Shown here piece by piece: positions 37,119 through 45,350 of a stretch of DNA of 64,000 bases (positions are counted from its first letter, which is position 1; every line of letters begins with the position of its first letter). Source of the DNA: an uncultured Christensenellaceae bacterium (GTDB lineage Bacteria > Bacillota > Clostridia > Christensenellales > UMGS416); contig CALWDW010000012.1 in assembly GCA_944376795.1 (NCBI GenBank), positions 62,001 to 126,000 on the forward strand. Reading direction: 5' to 3'. The notes below the pieces were generated by a model, which saw only the letters and a program-made list of their open reading frames with translations, was not told the origin of the DNA and ran no database searches. A program made the translations under genes and the position numbers.

Positions 37119-37607
37119 TCAATCCAGGGGCAGATAGTACAGGCAGATGTCTTCGTAATGTCCGTCCTTCATGCGGAATCCTCCGGGGATGATGCCCAGG
37201 GGGCGGAATCCCAAACGCTGGTACAGCCGGTTAGCTCGGGTATTGGAGGCCACCACGGCGTTAAACTGCATGAGACGGAAGCCGTGGGCCCGGGCCTGGG
37301 CCAGGCTGTCCTTGACCAGGGCCTCCCCTGCGTGCTGGCCCCGGCAGTCCCGCCGGACCGCATAGCTGGCGTTGCCGATGTGGCCGCAGCGGCCGATATT
37401 ATTGGGGTGCAGGATATACAGCCCCAGGAGCTCGCCGTCCCGCAGGGCGACGCCGCAGTGGGTTTGGGCGGCAAAGAAGGCCGCGCCGCTTTCGGGGGTT
37501 AGGAACTCTTCCTGGGGGAAGGCTTCTCCGTCCTCCACCACCTGGTTCCAGATGCGCACCATGGCGGGTACGTCTTCCGGGCGGTAGGCCCGCAGCAAAA
37601 TATCCAT
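37119..37607 (-). CDS. GNAT-family N-acetyltransferase
   Basis: This 162-residue GNAT protein has a degenerate acetyl-CoA loop (RRDCRGQHAGEALVKDSLAQA) and the usual C-terminal LYQRLGFRPLGIIPGGF. The start MDILLRAYRPEDVPAMVRIWNQV resembles phosphinothricin-type or YhhY-like acetyltransferases, but the substrate is unknown. AAGGAGGC lies 7 nt before the ATG. It starts 12 nt after the mntP stop, so both are probably on one transcript governed by the manganese riboswitch upstream of mntP. Confidence 0.9.
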   Translation of the reverse strand: MDILLRAYRPEDVPAMVRIWNQVVEDGEAFPQEEFLTPESGAAFFAAQTHCGVALRDGELLGLYILHPNNIGRCGHIGNASYAVRRDCRGQHAGEALVKDSLAQARAHGFRLMQFNAVVASNTRANRLYQRLGFRPLGIIPGGFRMKDGHYEDICLYYLPLD

Positions 37608-37619
37608 GAGGAAGCCTCC

Positions 37620-38171
37620 TTAGCCGAAAAAGGCAATCTTCAGCCCGATGAGCACCAGGATGATGCCTCCGGCGATCTGCGCCTTATCGCTGAGCAGGGC
37701 GCCGACCTTGTGCCCGATAAAGACGCTGCCCAGGCTGATGCAGAGGGTGGTCAGGGCGATGACGCCGGCGGAGAGAAAAATATTGCTCTCCATAGCGGCC
37801 AGGCTCAGCCCCACCGCCAGGGCGTCGATGCTGGTGGCCACGGCCTGCAGCAGCACCGTGGGAAGGAAGCTGCGGCGAGAGGGAGCCTGGGGCTCTTCCT
37901 TTTTGCAGCCGTCCCAGATCATCTTGCCGCCGACCAGGGCCAGCAGGACGAGGGCGAACCAGCCGGCGAAGGCCTGAACATAGCCCGAGATCAAAGACCC
38001 GGCGGCATAGCCGATCAGGGGCATCAGCCCCTGGAAGAGCCCAAAGGCCAGGGCGATGACCAGACATCGCGCCGTGTTGAATTTCTTCATGGTCAGGCCG
38101 TGGGTCGCGGATACGGCGGCGGCATCCATGGACAGGCCCACGCCGATCAGGACGCATTCGAGGATGGACAT
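37620..38171 (-). CDS. mntP: Manganese efflux pump MntP
   Basis: This 183-residue membrane protein with six helices in two repeats has the family motifs GVGLSMDAAAVSATHGLTM and QAVATSIDALAVGLSLA; the Asp residues in these motifs bind Mn2+ (family knowledge). It exports Mn2+ from the cytoplasm. The start ATG at 38171 follows AAAAAGGAG; the frame upstream is a riboswitch, not protein. A yybP-ykoY riboswitch with terminator lies directly upstream, which independently supports the assignment. A GNAT gene follows 12 nt downstream. Confidence 0.96.
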   Translation of the reverse strand: MSILECVLIGVGLSMDAAAVSATHGLTMKKFNTARCLVIALAFGLFQGLMPLIGYAAGSLISGYVQAFAGWFALVLLALVGGKMIWDGCKKEEPQAPSRRSFLPTVLLQAVATSIDALAVGLSLAAMESNIFLSAGVIALTTLCISLGSVFIGHKVGALLSDKAQIAGGIILVLIGLKIAFFG

Positions 38172-38202
38172 AGCACATTCTCCTTTTTCTTGGGTGGTGG
38201 CA

Positions 38203-38241
38203 ATAAAAAAAGACTTTGCGCGCAAAAAACGCCAAAAGTCT
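38203..38241 (-). terminator. Riboswitch-controlled terminator before mntP
   Basis: In the minus transcript AGACTTT (38241-38235) pairs with AAAGTCT (38217-38211) and is followed by seven U residues. The left strand is also part of the aptamer's conserved end, so ligand binding would prevent the terminator. Confidence 0.85.
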
Positions 38242-38318
38242 CGCAAACCATTCCGGCCGCAGCGCCAGGCCCGAGGCCAGTATGTTGACGCTGCGAAAGA
38301 GCTACTCCCTTTCAACCC
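38234..38318 (-). ncRNA. yybP-ykoY manganese riboswitch
   Basis: On the minus strand the aptamer shows the conserved pieces in order: AAAGGGAGTAGC (gctactccct on the plus strand at 38301-38310), GTCAACATACTGGCC (38289 downward), and GCGAGACTTTT (38244-38234), with paired segments between them. These are hallmarks of the yybP-ykoY class, which senses Mn2+ and turns on efflux genes. Transcription should start near 38316, just before the aptamer. Confidence 0.9.
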
Positions 38319-38322
38319 CATT

Positions 38323-38351
38323 ATTGTAGCCGAAAAACCCCCGCGGCGCAA
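38323..38351 (-). promoter_or_regulatory. Promoter of the riboswitch-mntP transcript
   Basis: Minus-strand TTGCGC (38351-38346), 17 bp, TACAAT (38328-38323). Confidence 0.8.
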
Positions 38352-38435
38352 CCACTTTTTCCGCGTTCCTTCGCACGAATTCCACAAAAAACCGGCTTGC
38401 GCCGTGCGCAGGCTGGATAAAGTTTGAGGGAAAGA

Positions 38436-38464
38436 TTGCATTGGGTTTCCTTTGCGTATAAAAT
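38436..38464 (+). promoter_or_regulatory. Promoter of the ABC exporter at 38506
   Basis: TTGCAT (38436-38441), 17 bp, TAAAAT (38459-38464). Confidence 0.65.
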
Positions 38465-38505
38465 GAACCCATAGGAAATAAGGATAGGAGGATACGGGCG
38501 TACCC

Positions 38506-40263
38506 ATGCATTACGACAAGTTTATGCTCAAAAGGTTTATCGGCTATTACCGCAAGTACAGGGGCCTCTTTTTTACGGACCTGCTTTGCGCGCTGCTGGT
38601 GGCGGCCATTGAGCTAATCTATCCCCGGGTGACCACCGTCATCATTGACGAGTACATTCCCCAGGGCCTGCTGACCCAGATCCTGATTGCCGCGGCGGTG
38701 CTGCTGGGGCTGTACATCCTGATGGCGGGGCTCAATTACTTCCTGCACTACTGGGGGCACATCATTGGCGTCAATATGGAGGCTGACATGCGGGCCGATT
38801 TTTTTGCCCATCTGGAGAGCATGCCCTTCCAGTTCTTTGACCGCAACCGCACCGGTAAGCTGATGAGCCGCCTGGTCAACGACCTCAACCTCATCGCGGA
38901 ATTGGCGCACCATGGCCCGGAGGATATTTTCATTGCCCTGGTCATGTTTATTGGTTCCTTTGTGGTGCTGGTGCAGACCGAGTGGAGGATGACCTGCATC
39001 ATCTATTTCGGCATTGTACCCATCATTTTCTGGTTTGCCATCACCCAGCGCCGGAAGATGGGGGAGGGCTTCCGCATGGTGCAGAAAAGCACCGCCGACA
39101 TCAATGCCCAGATTGAGAACAGCCTCTCCGGCGTCCGGGTTTCCAAGAGCTACACCAACGAGGACTATGAGATCCAGCGCTTTGCCGAGGGAAACAGCAA
39201 GTTCCGCGGGGCCAAGGACTACTCCTACAAGTGCATGGCCCGGTTCATGACGGGCATGGGCTTCTTGGTCTCCATCCTGAATCTGTCGGTACTCACCTTG
39301 GGCGGGGTTTTCTGCTGCACCGGGGTGATTACCACCGGCGAGCTGGCGGGTTTTCTGCTCTATGTGAACCTGGTGATCCAGCCGGTGAACCGCTTGGTCA
39401 ACTTCACCCAGCAGTTTGAACAGGGCATGACAGGCTTCAGCCGTTTTCATGAGATCATGTGCGTTAAGAGCGACATCGTAGGCGGGCAGCGGGTGCTGGA
39501 GAACGTCCGGGGGGCCATTACGTTTGATAAGGTGACCTTTTCCTACGATGAGGAGGAGACCATCCTGCGGGATATCAGCCTGTCGGTGGAGCCGGGAACT
39601 ACCGTGGCCCTGGTGGGCCCCTCCGGCGGAGGCAAAACCACCCTGTGCCACCTGATTCCCCGGTTCTATGACGTGCAGCAGGGTGCGATCCGGATTGATG
39701 GCTGCGATATCCGGGAGTTTACCCTCAAGTCTCTTCGGGATCAGATCGGCCTGGTGCAGCAGGATGTCTTTCTCTTTACCGGCACCATTGGAGAGAACAT
39801 TCTGTACGGCCGTCCCAGCGCCTCCCGGGAGGAGATGATCCAGGCCGCCAAGCGGGCCGATATTCACGACTTTATTGAGAGCCTCCCCGACGGGTACGAT
39901 ACTTGGGTGGGAGAGAAGGGCGTGCGCCTCTCCGGAGGACAGAAGCAGAGAATTTCCATTGCCCGGGTTTTCCTGAAAAACCCGCCCATCCTGCTGCTGG
40001 ATGAAGCCACCAGCGCCCTGGACAATGAGACCGAGATTAAGATTCAACACGCCCTGGAGGAGCTCAGCCGCGGACGGACTACGCTGGTCATTGCCCACCG
40101 CCTTTCTACGATACGAAATGCGGACGTCATCCTTGTCATGACCAGCGAGGGGATTGTGGAGCAGGGCAGCCATCGTGAACTGTATGAGAAGGGCGGGATT
40201 TACCGCCGGCTCTACGACGCCCAGTTCCGCTTCGAGGAGGATCGGGCCGACTTGTTTGGCTGA
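38506..40263 (+). CDS. ABC exporter, fused permease-ATPase
   Basis: This 585-residue MsbA-type half transporter has six helices in residues 1 to about 320, then Walker A GPSGGGKTTLCH near 373, signature RLSGGQKQRISIARV, Walker B ILLLDEATSALD and a switch His in VIAHRLSTIRNAD. Both catalytic motifs are intact, so a homodimer is likely. The substrate is unknown. AGGAGGATACGG precedes the ATG, with a long spacing of about 13 nt. It is divergent from the mntP transcript and lies upstream of the aromatic operon, separated by a hairpin and the pheA promoter. Confidence 0.95.
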   Translation: MHYDKFMLKRFIGYYRKYRGLFFTDLLCALLVAAIELIYPRVTTVIIDEYIPQGLLTQILIAAAVLLGLYILMAGLNYFLHYWGHIIGVNMEADMRADFFAHLESMPFQFFDRNRTGKLMSRLVNDLNLIAELAHHGPEDIFIALVMFIGSFVVLVQTEWRMTCIIYFGIVPIIFWFAITQRRKMGEGFRMVQKSTADINAQIENSLSGVRVSKSYTNEDYEIQRFAEGNSKFRGAKDYSYKCMARFMTGMGFLVSILNLSVLTLGGVFCCTGVITTGELAGFLLYVNLVIQPVNRLVNFTQQFEQGMTGFSRFHEIMCVKSDIVGGQRVLENVRGAITFDKVTFSYDEEETILRDISLSVEPGTTVALVGPSGGGKTTLCHLIPRFYDVQQGAIRIDGCDIREFTLKSLRDQIGLVQQDVFLFTGTIGENILYGRPSASREEMIQAAKRADIHDFIESLPDGYDTWVGEKGVRLSGGQKQRISIARVFLKNPPILLLDEATSALDNETEIKIQHALEELSRGRTTLVIAHRLSTIRNADVILVMTSEGIVEQGSHRELYEKGGIYRRLYDAQFRFEEDRADLFG

Positions 40264-40323
40264 CCTTCCTCCGTCGACGCGGGAGATGTCCTGCCGCGTC
40301 CTGCATCTTCATTGCCTGAAGTG

Positions 40324-40354
40324 GAAGCCCTTCGCCGGGAGCGCGGAGGGCTTC
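40324..40354 (+). terminator. Possible terminator after the ABC exporter
   Basis: GAAGCCCTTCGC pairs imperfectly with GCGGAGGGCTTC; the U-rich stretch comes only 20 nt later. Confidence 0.45.
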
Positions 40355-40390
40355 TGATCATACCATGGGCAGATTTTTTTTGCTAAGGAA

Positions 40391-40419
40391 TTTTCCACAG
40401 CGCAAAAATATGGTATACT
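40391..40419 (+). promoter_or_regulatory. Promoter of the aromatic amino acid operon
   Basis: TTTTCC (40391-40396), 17 bp, extended -10 TGGTATACT (40411-40419). The leader is about 50 nt and shows no T-box or attenuator. Confidence 0.72.
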
Positions 40420-40474
40420 ATGCAGCAGTGCGCAGGGGAAGGAGCGCGCAGCAAACCGGAAAAGGAGCCGCAGG

Positions 40475-41563
40475 ATGACAACGTTAGAGGAAGCACGCGA
40501 GAAGATCAACCGGATTGACCGGGAAATGGCCCGGCTCTTTGAGGAGCGGATGCAGGCGGTGGAGGACGTGGCGTCCTATAAGATCGCGCATAATATGCAG
40601 ATCCTGGACAGCGGAAGGGAGCGGGCCGTCATCGAGAGGAACAGCGCCCTGATCCGCAATCCCGCCTATAAGGACAGCTATGTCCGCTTCATCCAGGGGA
40701 CGATGGCCATCTCCCGCGCCTACCAGAATACCCTGGCCCAGCGGAACGTGGTGGGTTACCAGGGGGTGGAGGGCGCCTTTTCCCACATTGCCCTGATGCG
40801 CCTTTTCCCCGGAAGCCCCTGCCGCGCCTACGGCACATGGGCGGAGGTCTTTGACGCGGTGGAGCGGGGCGAACTGGCCTGCGGCGTCATTCCCTTGGAG
40901 AATTCCCAGACCGGCGAGGTGGGGGAGGTGCTGGACCTGCTGCGCAGCCACAGCTGCCACATCCAGGCGGTCTATGATCTGCCGGTGGAGCAGAACCTGC
41001 TAGCCCCGCCCGGGGCCCAGCTCTCCGAGATCCGGGAGGTGTATTCCCATCCCCAGGCTATCGCCCAGTCGGCGGATTTCCTCCGGCGGCAGGGCCTTTC
41101 GGCGATCCCCTATGCCAATACTGCGTTGGCTGCCCAGTTCGTGGCCCGGTCGGGCGACCCTCACAAGGCGGCCATTGCCTCCCGGGAAACGGCGGCCCTC
41201 TATGGGCTGGAGGTGCTGGTCCCGGATATCCACACCGATAAGGGGAATACCACCCGCTTCATCGTCATTGGCCGGGCGCTGCAGGAGGAGGGGAACCGCT
41301 TTTCCCTGCTCTTTACCATCAGCCACGCCCCCGGCCAGCTGGCCCGGGTGGTGCAGATCATCAGCGGGCTGGGCTTTAATCTGGAGTCCATTAAGTCTCG
41401 GCCCTTGAAGTACGTGCCCTGGCAGTACTACTTCTACGTGGAGGTGGTGGGCAGCCTGCGGGATACCCTCAGCCAGCGCCTGCTGGAGGAACTGCGGGAG
41501 GTCTGCCAGGAGGTAAAGGTGCTGGGCGCCTATCGAAGGGAGGAAGAGCCATGCAGGAGCTGA
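40475..41563 (+). CDS. pheA: Bifunctional chorismate mutase / prephenate dehydratase
   Basis: This 362-residue P-protein converts chorismate to prephenate and then to phenylpyruvate (EC 5.4.99.5 and 4.2.1.51). Residues 1-85 form an AroQ-type mutase (EEAREKINRIDREMARLFEER). About 92-270 is the dehydratase (GYQGVEGAFSHIALM, CGVIPLENSQTGEV, KGNTTRFIVIG). About 280-355 is an ACT domain with LESIKSRP, the phenylalanine-binding signature, so feedback inhibition is expected. AAAGGAG precedes the ATG. It opens the nine-gene operon and its last 13 nt overlap aroB. Confidence 0.97.
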   Translation: MTTLEEAREKINRIDREMARLFEERMQAVEDVASYKIAHNMQILDSGRERAVIERNSALIRNPAYKDSYVRFIQGTMAISRAYQNTLAQRNVVGYQGVEGAFSHIALMRLFPGSPCRAYGTWAEVFDAVERGELACGVIPLENSQTGEVGEVLDLLRSHSCHIQAVYDLPVEQNLLAPPGAQLSEIREVYSHPQAIAQSADFLRRQGLSAIPYANTALAAQFVARSGDPHKAAIASRETAALYGLEVLVPDIHTDKGNTTRFIVIGRALQEEGNRFSLLFTISHAPGQLARVVQIISGLGFNLESIKSRPLKYVPWQYYFYVEVVGSLRDTLSQRLLEELREVCQEVKVLGAYRREEEPCRS

Positions 41564-42567
41564 CCATACGCCTGGCGTCCTGCCAATATCCCATCTACCT
41601 GGAGCGGGGGGTGTTGGACAAGATTGGGAGCCATATGAACCTGGACCGGGAGGTGCTGGTGATAACCGACGATGGAGTGCCTGCGGCATATGCCCAACGG
41701 GTGCTGGCCCAGTGTCCCCAGGGGCAGCTGTTTACCGTGGGGCAGGGGGAGGGCGCCAAGAGCTTCCCCGTGTGGGAAAGCATCCTGGAAAAGATGCTGG
41801 AAATGGGCTTTTCCCGGAAGTCGCTGGTCATGGCCCTGGGCGGCGGGGTCATGGGGGATCTGTCGGGCTTTGCTGCGGCCTGCTACATGCGCGGCATTGA
41901 CTACGTGGGCATCCCCACCACCACCCTCTCCCAGATCGACAGCTCCATCGGCGGGAAGACCGCCGTCAATATGGCCGGTGCTAAGAATGTGGTGGGGGCG
42001 TTCCACCATCCCATTGCCGTGTTTGTGGATCCGGATACCCTGGCAACTTTGCCCCGCCGCCACTTTATCAACGGGCTGGCCGAGGCGGTGAAGGCCGGGC
42101 TGATTGCCGACCCGGCGCTGTTTGCTCTCTTTGAGGAAGAAGACTGGGAGACGCACCTGGAGGAGATCCTGCTGCGTTCCCTGCGGGTCAAGCAGCGGGT
42201 GGTGCAGGAGGATGAAAGGGAATCTGGCCTGCGGAAGATCCTAAACTTTGGCCACACCCTGGGCCACGGCATCGAGTCGGCTTGCCATCTGGGCGGGCTC
42301 TACCACGGGGAGTGTGTGGCCCTGGGGATGCTGCCCATGCTGGAGGACGAGGCGCTGCGGCAGCGGGTGCTGGCGGTCTACCGCCGGCTGGGCCTACCCA
42401 CCCAGGCGGCGTACGATCCCAACGCGGCGTATGCCGCCATGGTTCACGATAAGAAGGCCGCCTCGGGCATGGTGACCGTGGTGAAGGTGGCGCGCCTGGG
42501 CGAGGCACGGCTGGAACAGGTCCCCATGGCATCCCTGCGGGCGCTGTTGGAAGGAGGAAGGGTATGA
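41551..42567 (+). CDS. aroB: 3-dehydroquinate synthase
   Basis: This 338-residue NAD-dependent enzyme converts DAHP to 3-dehydroquinate (EC 4.2.3.4), the second shikimate step. Motifs include VMALGGGVMGDLSGFAAACY, IPTTTLSQIDSSIGGKTAVN, and the zinc ligands in FGHTLGHGIES and LYHGECVALG. Length is normal. It overlaps the end of pheA by 13 nt and shares ATGA with aroC, so translation is coupled in both directions. Confidence 0.98.
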   Translation: MQELTIRLASCQYPIYLERGVLDKIGSHMNLDREVLVITDDGVPAAYAQRVLAQCPQGQLFTVGQGEGAKSFPVWESILEKMLEMGFSRKSLVMALGGGVMGDLSGFAAACYMRGIDYVGIPTTTLSQIDSSIGGKTAVNMAGAKNVVGAFHHPIAVFVDPDTLATLPRRHFINGLAEAVKAGLIADPALFALFEEEDWETHLEEILLRSLRVKQRVVQEDERESGLRKILNFGHTLGHGIESACHLGGLYHGECVALGMLPMLEDEALRQRVLAVYRRLGLPTQAAYDPNAAYAAMVHDKKAASGMVTVVKVARLGEARLEQVPMASLRALLEGGRV

Positions 42568-43664
42568 AGAGCACCTTTGGAAAAAATTTGACCGTCAGCC
42601 TGTTCGGGGAATCCCACGGCGCGGCCATCGGCGTGACGCTGGACGGCTTGGCGCCGGGAATCCCCCTGGATCTGGATGGGATCCGGCACCAGCTGGATCT
42701 GCGCCGTCCTGCGGGGGCGATTTCCACCGCCCGGAGGGAGGCCGACGCGTTTCAGATCGTCAGCGGGTTCTTTGACGGACATACCACAGGGACGCCCTTG
42801 ACCCTTTTGATCCCCAACCAGGACACCAAGAGCCGCGACTATGCCGCCACCCGCTTTCTGCCCCGGCCCGGCCATGCCGACTATACGGCCTTTGCCAAGT
42901 ATGAGGGGTACCAGGACTACCGCGGCGGCGGCCACTTCTCGGGGCGGATTACCGCGCCGCTGGTGGCGGCCGGGGCCATTGCCATGCAGATTCTGCGGCG
43001 CCACGGCGTGACGCTGGGCACCCACATTGCCCAGTGCGCCGGCATTGGGGACCGGGACTTTGCTGCGGAGCGGTTGGATGAAGACCTGGAGTGCCTTTCC
43101 CAGCGGACCTTCCCCGTGCTGGACGAGGAACGGGGGGCGGCCATGCGGGAGGCCATTGAGGCCGCCCACGCCCAGGGAGATTCGGTGGGAGGTATCCTGG
43201 AGACCTGTGTGCTGGGAATGCCTGCCGGCGTGGGGGAGCCCTACTTCCACTCGGTGGAGAGCGTGCTCTCTCATCTGCTCTTCAGTGTTCCCGCCGTCAA
43301 AGGCGTGGAATTTGGTTTAGGCTTTGGCTTTGCCGGCCTGCGGGGAAGCCAGGCTAACGACCCCTTCCGGTACGACGGTGATCGGGTAGTTACCACCACC
43401 AACCATAACGGCGGCGTCAACGGCGGCATCACCAACGGCATGCCCATCCTCTTTCGAGTCTGTGTCAAGCCCACGTCTTCCATTTATCTGCAGCAAGATA
43501 CGGTGGATTTGGCCCGAGGAGAAAATGCGACCCTGCTGATCAAGGGCCGCCATGATCCTGCCATCGTTCACCGGGCGCGGGTGGTGGTGGACAGTGTGAC
43601 CGCCCTGGGGCTGACCGATCTCATGATCGAGCGGGCGGGCACCGCTTGGATGCGGGGAGAATAG
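42564..43664 (+). CDS. aroC: Chorismate synthase
   Basis: This 366-residue FMN-dependent enzyme converts EPSP to chorismate (EC 4.2.3.5), the last common step. It shows GESHGAAIGVTLDGLAPGI at the start, DYRGGGHFSGRITAPLVAAG in the middle and NHNGGVNGGITNGMPI towards the end; all are signature segments. It starts within the aroB stop (ATGA) and is followed after 1 nt by aroEK. Confidence 0.98.
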   Translation: MKSTFGKNLTVSLFGESHGAAIGVTLDGLAPGIPLDLDGIRHQLDLRRPAGAISTARREADAFQIVSGFFDGHTTGTPLTLLIPNQDTKSRDYAATRFLPRPGHADYTAFAKYEGYQDYRGGGHFSGRITAPLVAAGAIAMQILRRHGVTLGTHIAQCAGIGDRDFAAERLDEDLECLSQRTFPVLDEERGAAMREAIEAAHAQGDSVGGILETCVLGMPAGVGEPYFHSVESVLSHLLFSVPAVKGVEFGLGFGFAGLRGSQANDPFRYDGDRVVTTTNHNGGVNGGITNGMPILFRVCVKPTSSIYLQQDTVDLARGENATLLIKGRHDPAIVHRARVVVDSVTALGLTDLMIERAGTAWMRGE

Positions 43665-43665
43665 C

Positions 43666-44922
43666 ATGCGCTACGGACTGATTGCCCAGCAGCTGGGCCA
43701 CTCCTTTTCCAAGCCCATCCACGAAAAATTGGCCGGCTATACCTATGACCTGATGCCTATGCCGCCCCAGGAGGTAGGCCCTTTCCTCCAGCGGCGGGAG
43801 TTTGCCGCCATCAACGTGACCATCCCCTACAAGGAGACGGTGATTCCCTACTGTGACGAGGTGGACGAGGCGGCCCGGGCCATCGGCGCGGTGAATACCA
43901 TTGTCAACCGGGACGGCCGGCTCTATGGCTACAACACCGACTTTGCCGGGGCGGTATATATGCTGGAATCCCATGGCGTCCGTCTGGAAGGCCGCCGCGT
44001 GCTGATTCTGGGTACCGGCGGAACCTGCAAGACCTTTGCCGCCGTGGCCCGGCATCTGGGGGCGCGGGAGGTTCTCCGGGCCGGACGGAAGGCGGCGGAG
44101 GGCGTGCTGGATTACGAGGCCTGCCGGAAGCTGCAGGACGTGCAGGTGATTCTCAACGCTTCGCCTCGGGGTATGTATCCCCACGGCGAAGAGGCGCCCC
44201 TGGTGCACCTGGAGGACCATCCTCGGCTGGAGGCGGTGGCCGACGCGGTGTACAACCCCCTGCGCACCCGGCTGCTCCAGGAGGCGCAGGCCCGGGGCAT
44301 CCGAGCGGTGAGCGGGCTTTCCATGCTGGTGGCCCAGGCCAAGTACGCGGTGGAGCGGTTCCTGGATACCTCCCTTCCGGAAGAGCGCATCGGGGAGATC
44401 ACGCTGGACATGCTTCGGGAGCGGAGCAATATGGTGCTGATCGGCATGCCCAGCGCCGGGAAGACCACGCTGGGCCGAGAACTGGCCCGGCGCACCGGCA
44501 AGACCCTGGTGGACATGGACGACCGGATCCGGGATCGCATCGGCATGGAGATCGCCGACTACTTCGCCCGCTTTGGCGAGGGGCCCTTCCGGGAGGTGGA
44601 GCGGGCGGTGGCCGAGGAGCTGGCCCAGGAGACCGGGCTGGTGATCGCCACCGGCGGCGGCGTGGTCAAGGATCCGGCCAATATGGCGTGTCTGGCCCGC
44701 AACGGGGTGATTCTGCGGATCGACCGGGCGCTGCCCAAGCTGCTGGCGGGGAACGGACGTCCCCTCTCCTCGACCCCCGAGGCGGTGGAGAAGCTTTATC
44801 GGGAGCGGACGCCCCTGTACCGACGGTATGCCCAGGTCTCTGTGGACAATAACGGGGAGCTGCAGGCCGCTGTGGAGGACGCATTGCAAGGCTTTGAAGC
44901 GATTCTGGGAGGTCAGGTATGA
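43666..44922 (+). CDS. aroEK: Shikimate dehydrogenase-shikimate kinase fusion
   Basis: This 418-residue fusion catalyses two consecutive steps. Residues 1 to about 250 are AroE (EC 1.1.1.25): GHSFSKPIHE, NVTIPYKE with Lys56, YNTDFAG with Asp92, and NADP loop ILGTGGTCKTFA. Residues about 255-418 are AroK (EC 2.7.1.71): P-loop GMPSAGKTTLG at 260-270, DMDDRIRDRIG, and ATGGGVV near 328. The linker is short (TLDMLRERSNMVLIG), and there is no frame break, so it is a true fusion. AroE-AroK fusions occur in some bacteria, while the plant fusion is AroD-AroE. It overlaps aroQ by 4 nt. Confidence 0.96.
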   Translation: MRYGLIAQQLGHSFSKPIHEKLAGYTYDLMPMPPQEVGPFLQRREFAAINVTIPYKETVIPYCDEVDEAARAIGAVNTIVNRDGRLYGYNTDFAGAVYMLESHGVRLEGRRVLILGTGGTCKTFAAVARHLGAREVLRAGRKAAEGVLDYEACRKLQDVQVILNASPRGMYPHGEEAPLVHLEDHPRLEAVADAVYNPLRTRLLQEAQARGIRAVSGLSMLVAQAKYAVERFLDTSLPEERIGEITLDMLRERSNMVLIGMPSAGKTTLGRELARRTGKTLVDMDDRIRDRIGMEIADYFARFGEGPFREVERAVAEELAQETGLVIATGGGVVKDPANMACLARNGVILRIDRALPKLLAGNGRPLSSTPEAVEKLYRERTPLYRRYAQVSVDNNGELQAAVEDALQGFEAILGGQV

Positions 44923-45350
44923 AGCTGCTGATTATCAATGGACCCAATTTGAATATGCTGGGCATCCGGGAGCCGGGAATTTACGGTGCGTCCACCTATG
45001 CCGACCTGGTAGCCTATCTGGAGGCGGCGGCCCAGGAGGCGGGGGTGGAGATCACCTGCTTCCAGAGCAACCATGAGGGAGCGATTGTGGATGCCATCCA
45101 GGGAGCCTATGGGGTGATGGACGGCATTGTCATCAATCCAGCGGCCTATACCCACACCAGCGTGGCCATACTGGACGCCCTGAAGGCGGTGGCGCTCCCG
45201 GCGGTGGAGGTGCACATCTCCGACGTGAAGAGCCGGGAGGACTTCCGCCAGGTGTCCTACGCGGGGATGGCCTGCGAAAAGACCTACGCGGGGATGGGAT
45301 TTGCCGGCTATCGGGAAGCGATACGATACTTGAAGGAGCGGTACACATGA
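44919..45350 (+). CDS. aroQ: 3-dehydroquinate dehydratase, type II
   Basis: This 143-residue enzyme forms dodecamers and dehydrates 3-dehydroquinate to 3-dehydroshikimate (EC 4.2.1.10). Classic motifs are IINGPNLNMLGIREPGIYG with the catalytic Arg/Tyr lid, QSNHEGAIVDAI, NPAAYTHTSVAILDAL and EVHISDVKSRE. It overlaps aroEK and the next gene by 4 nt each (ATGA). Confidence 0.98.
   Translation: MKLLIINGPNLNMLGIREPGIYGASTYADLVAYLEAAAQEAGVEITCFQSNHEGAIVDAIQGAYGVMDGIVINPAAYTHTSVAILDALKAVALPAVEVHISDVKSREDFRQVSYAGMACEKTYAGMGFAGYREAIRYLKERYT

Noticed and set aside
38614-40173. Minus-strand frame of 519 codons opposite the ABC exporter
   Set aside because: Antisense shadow; the ABC motifs on the plus strand are decisive.
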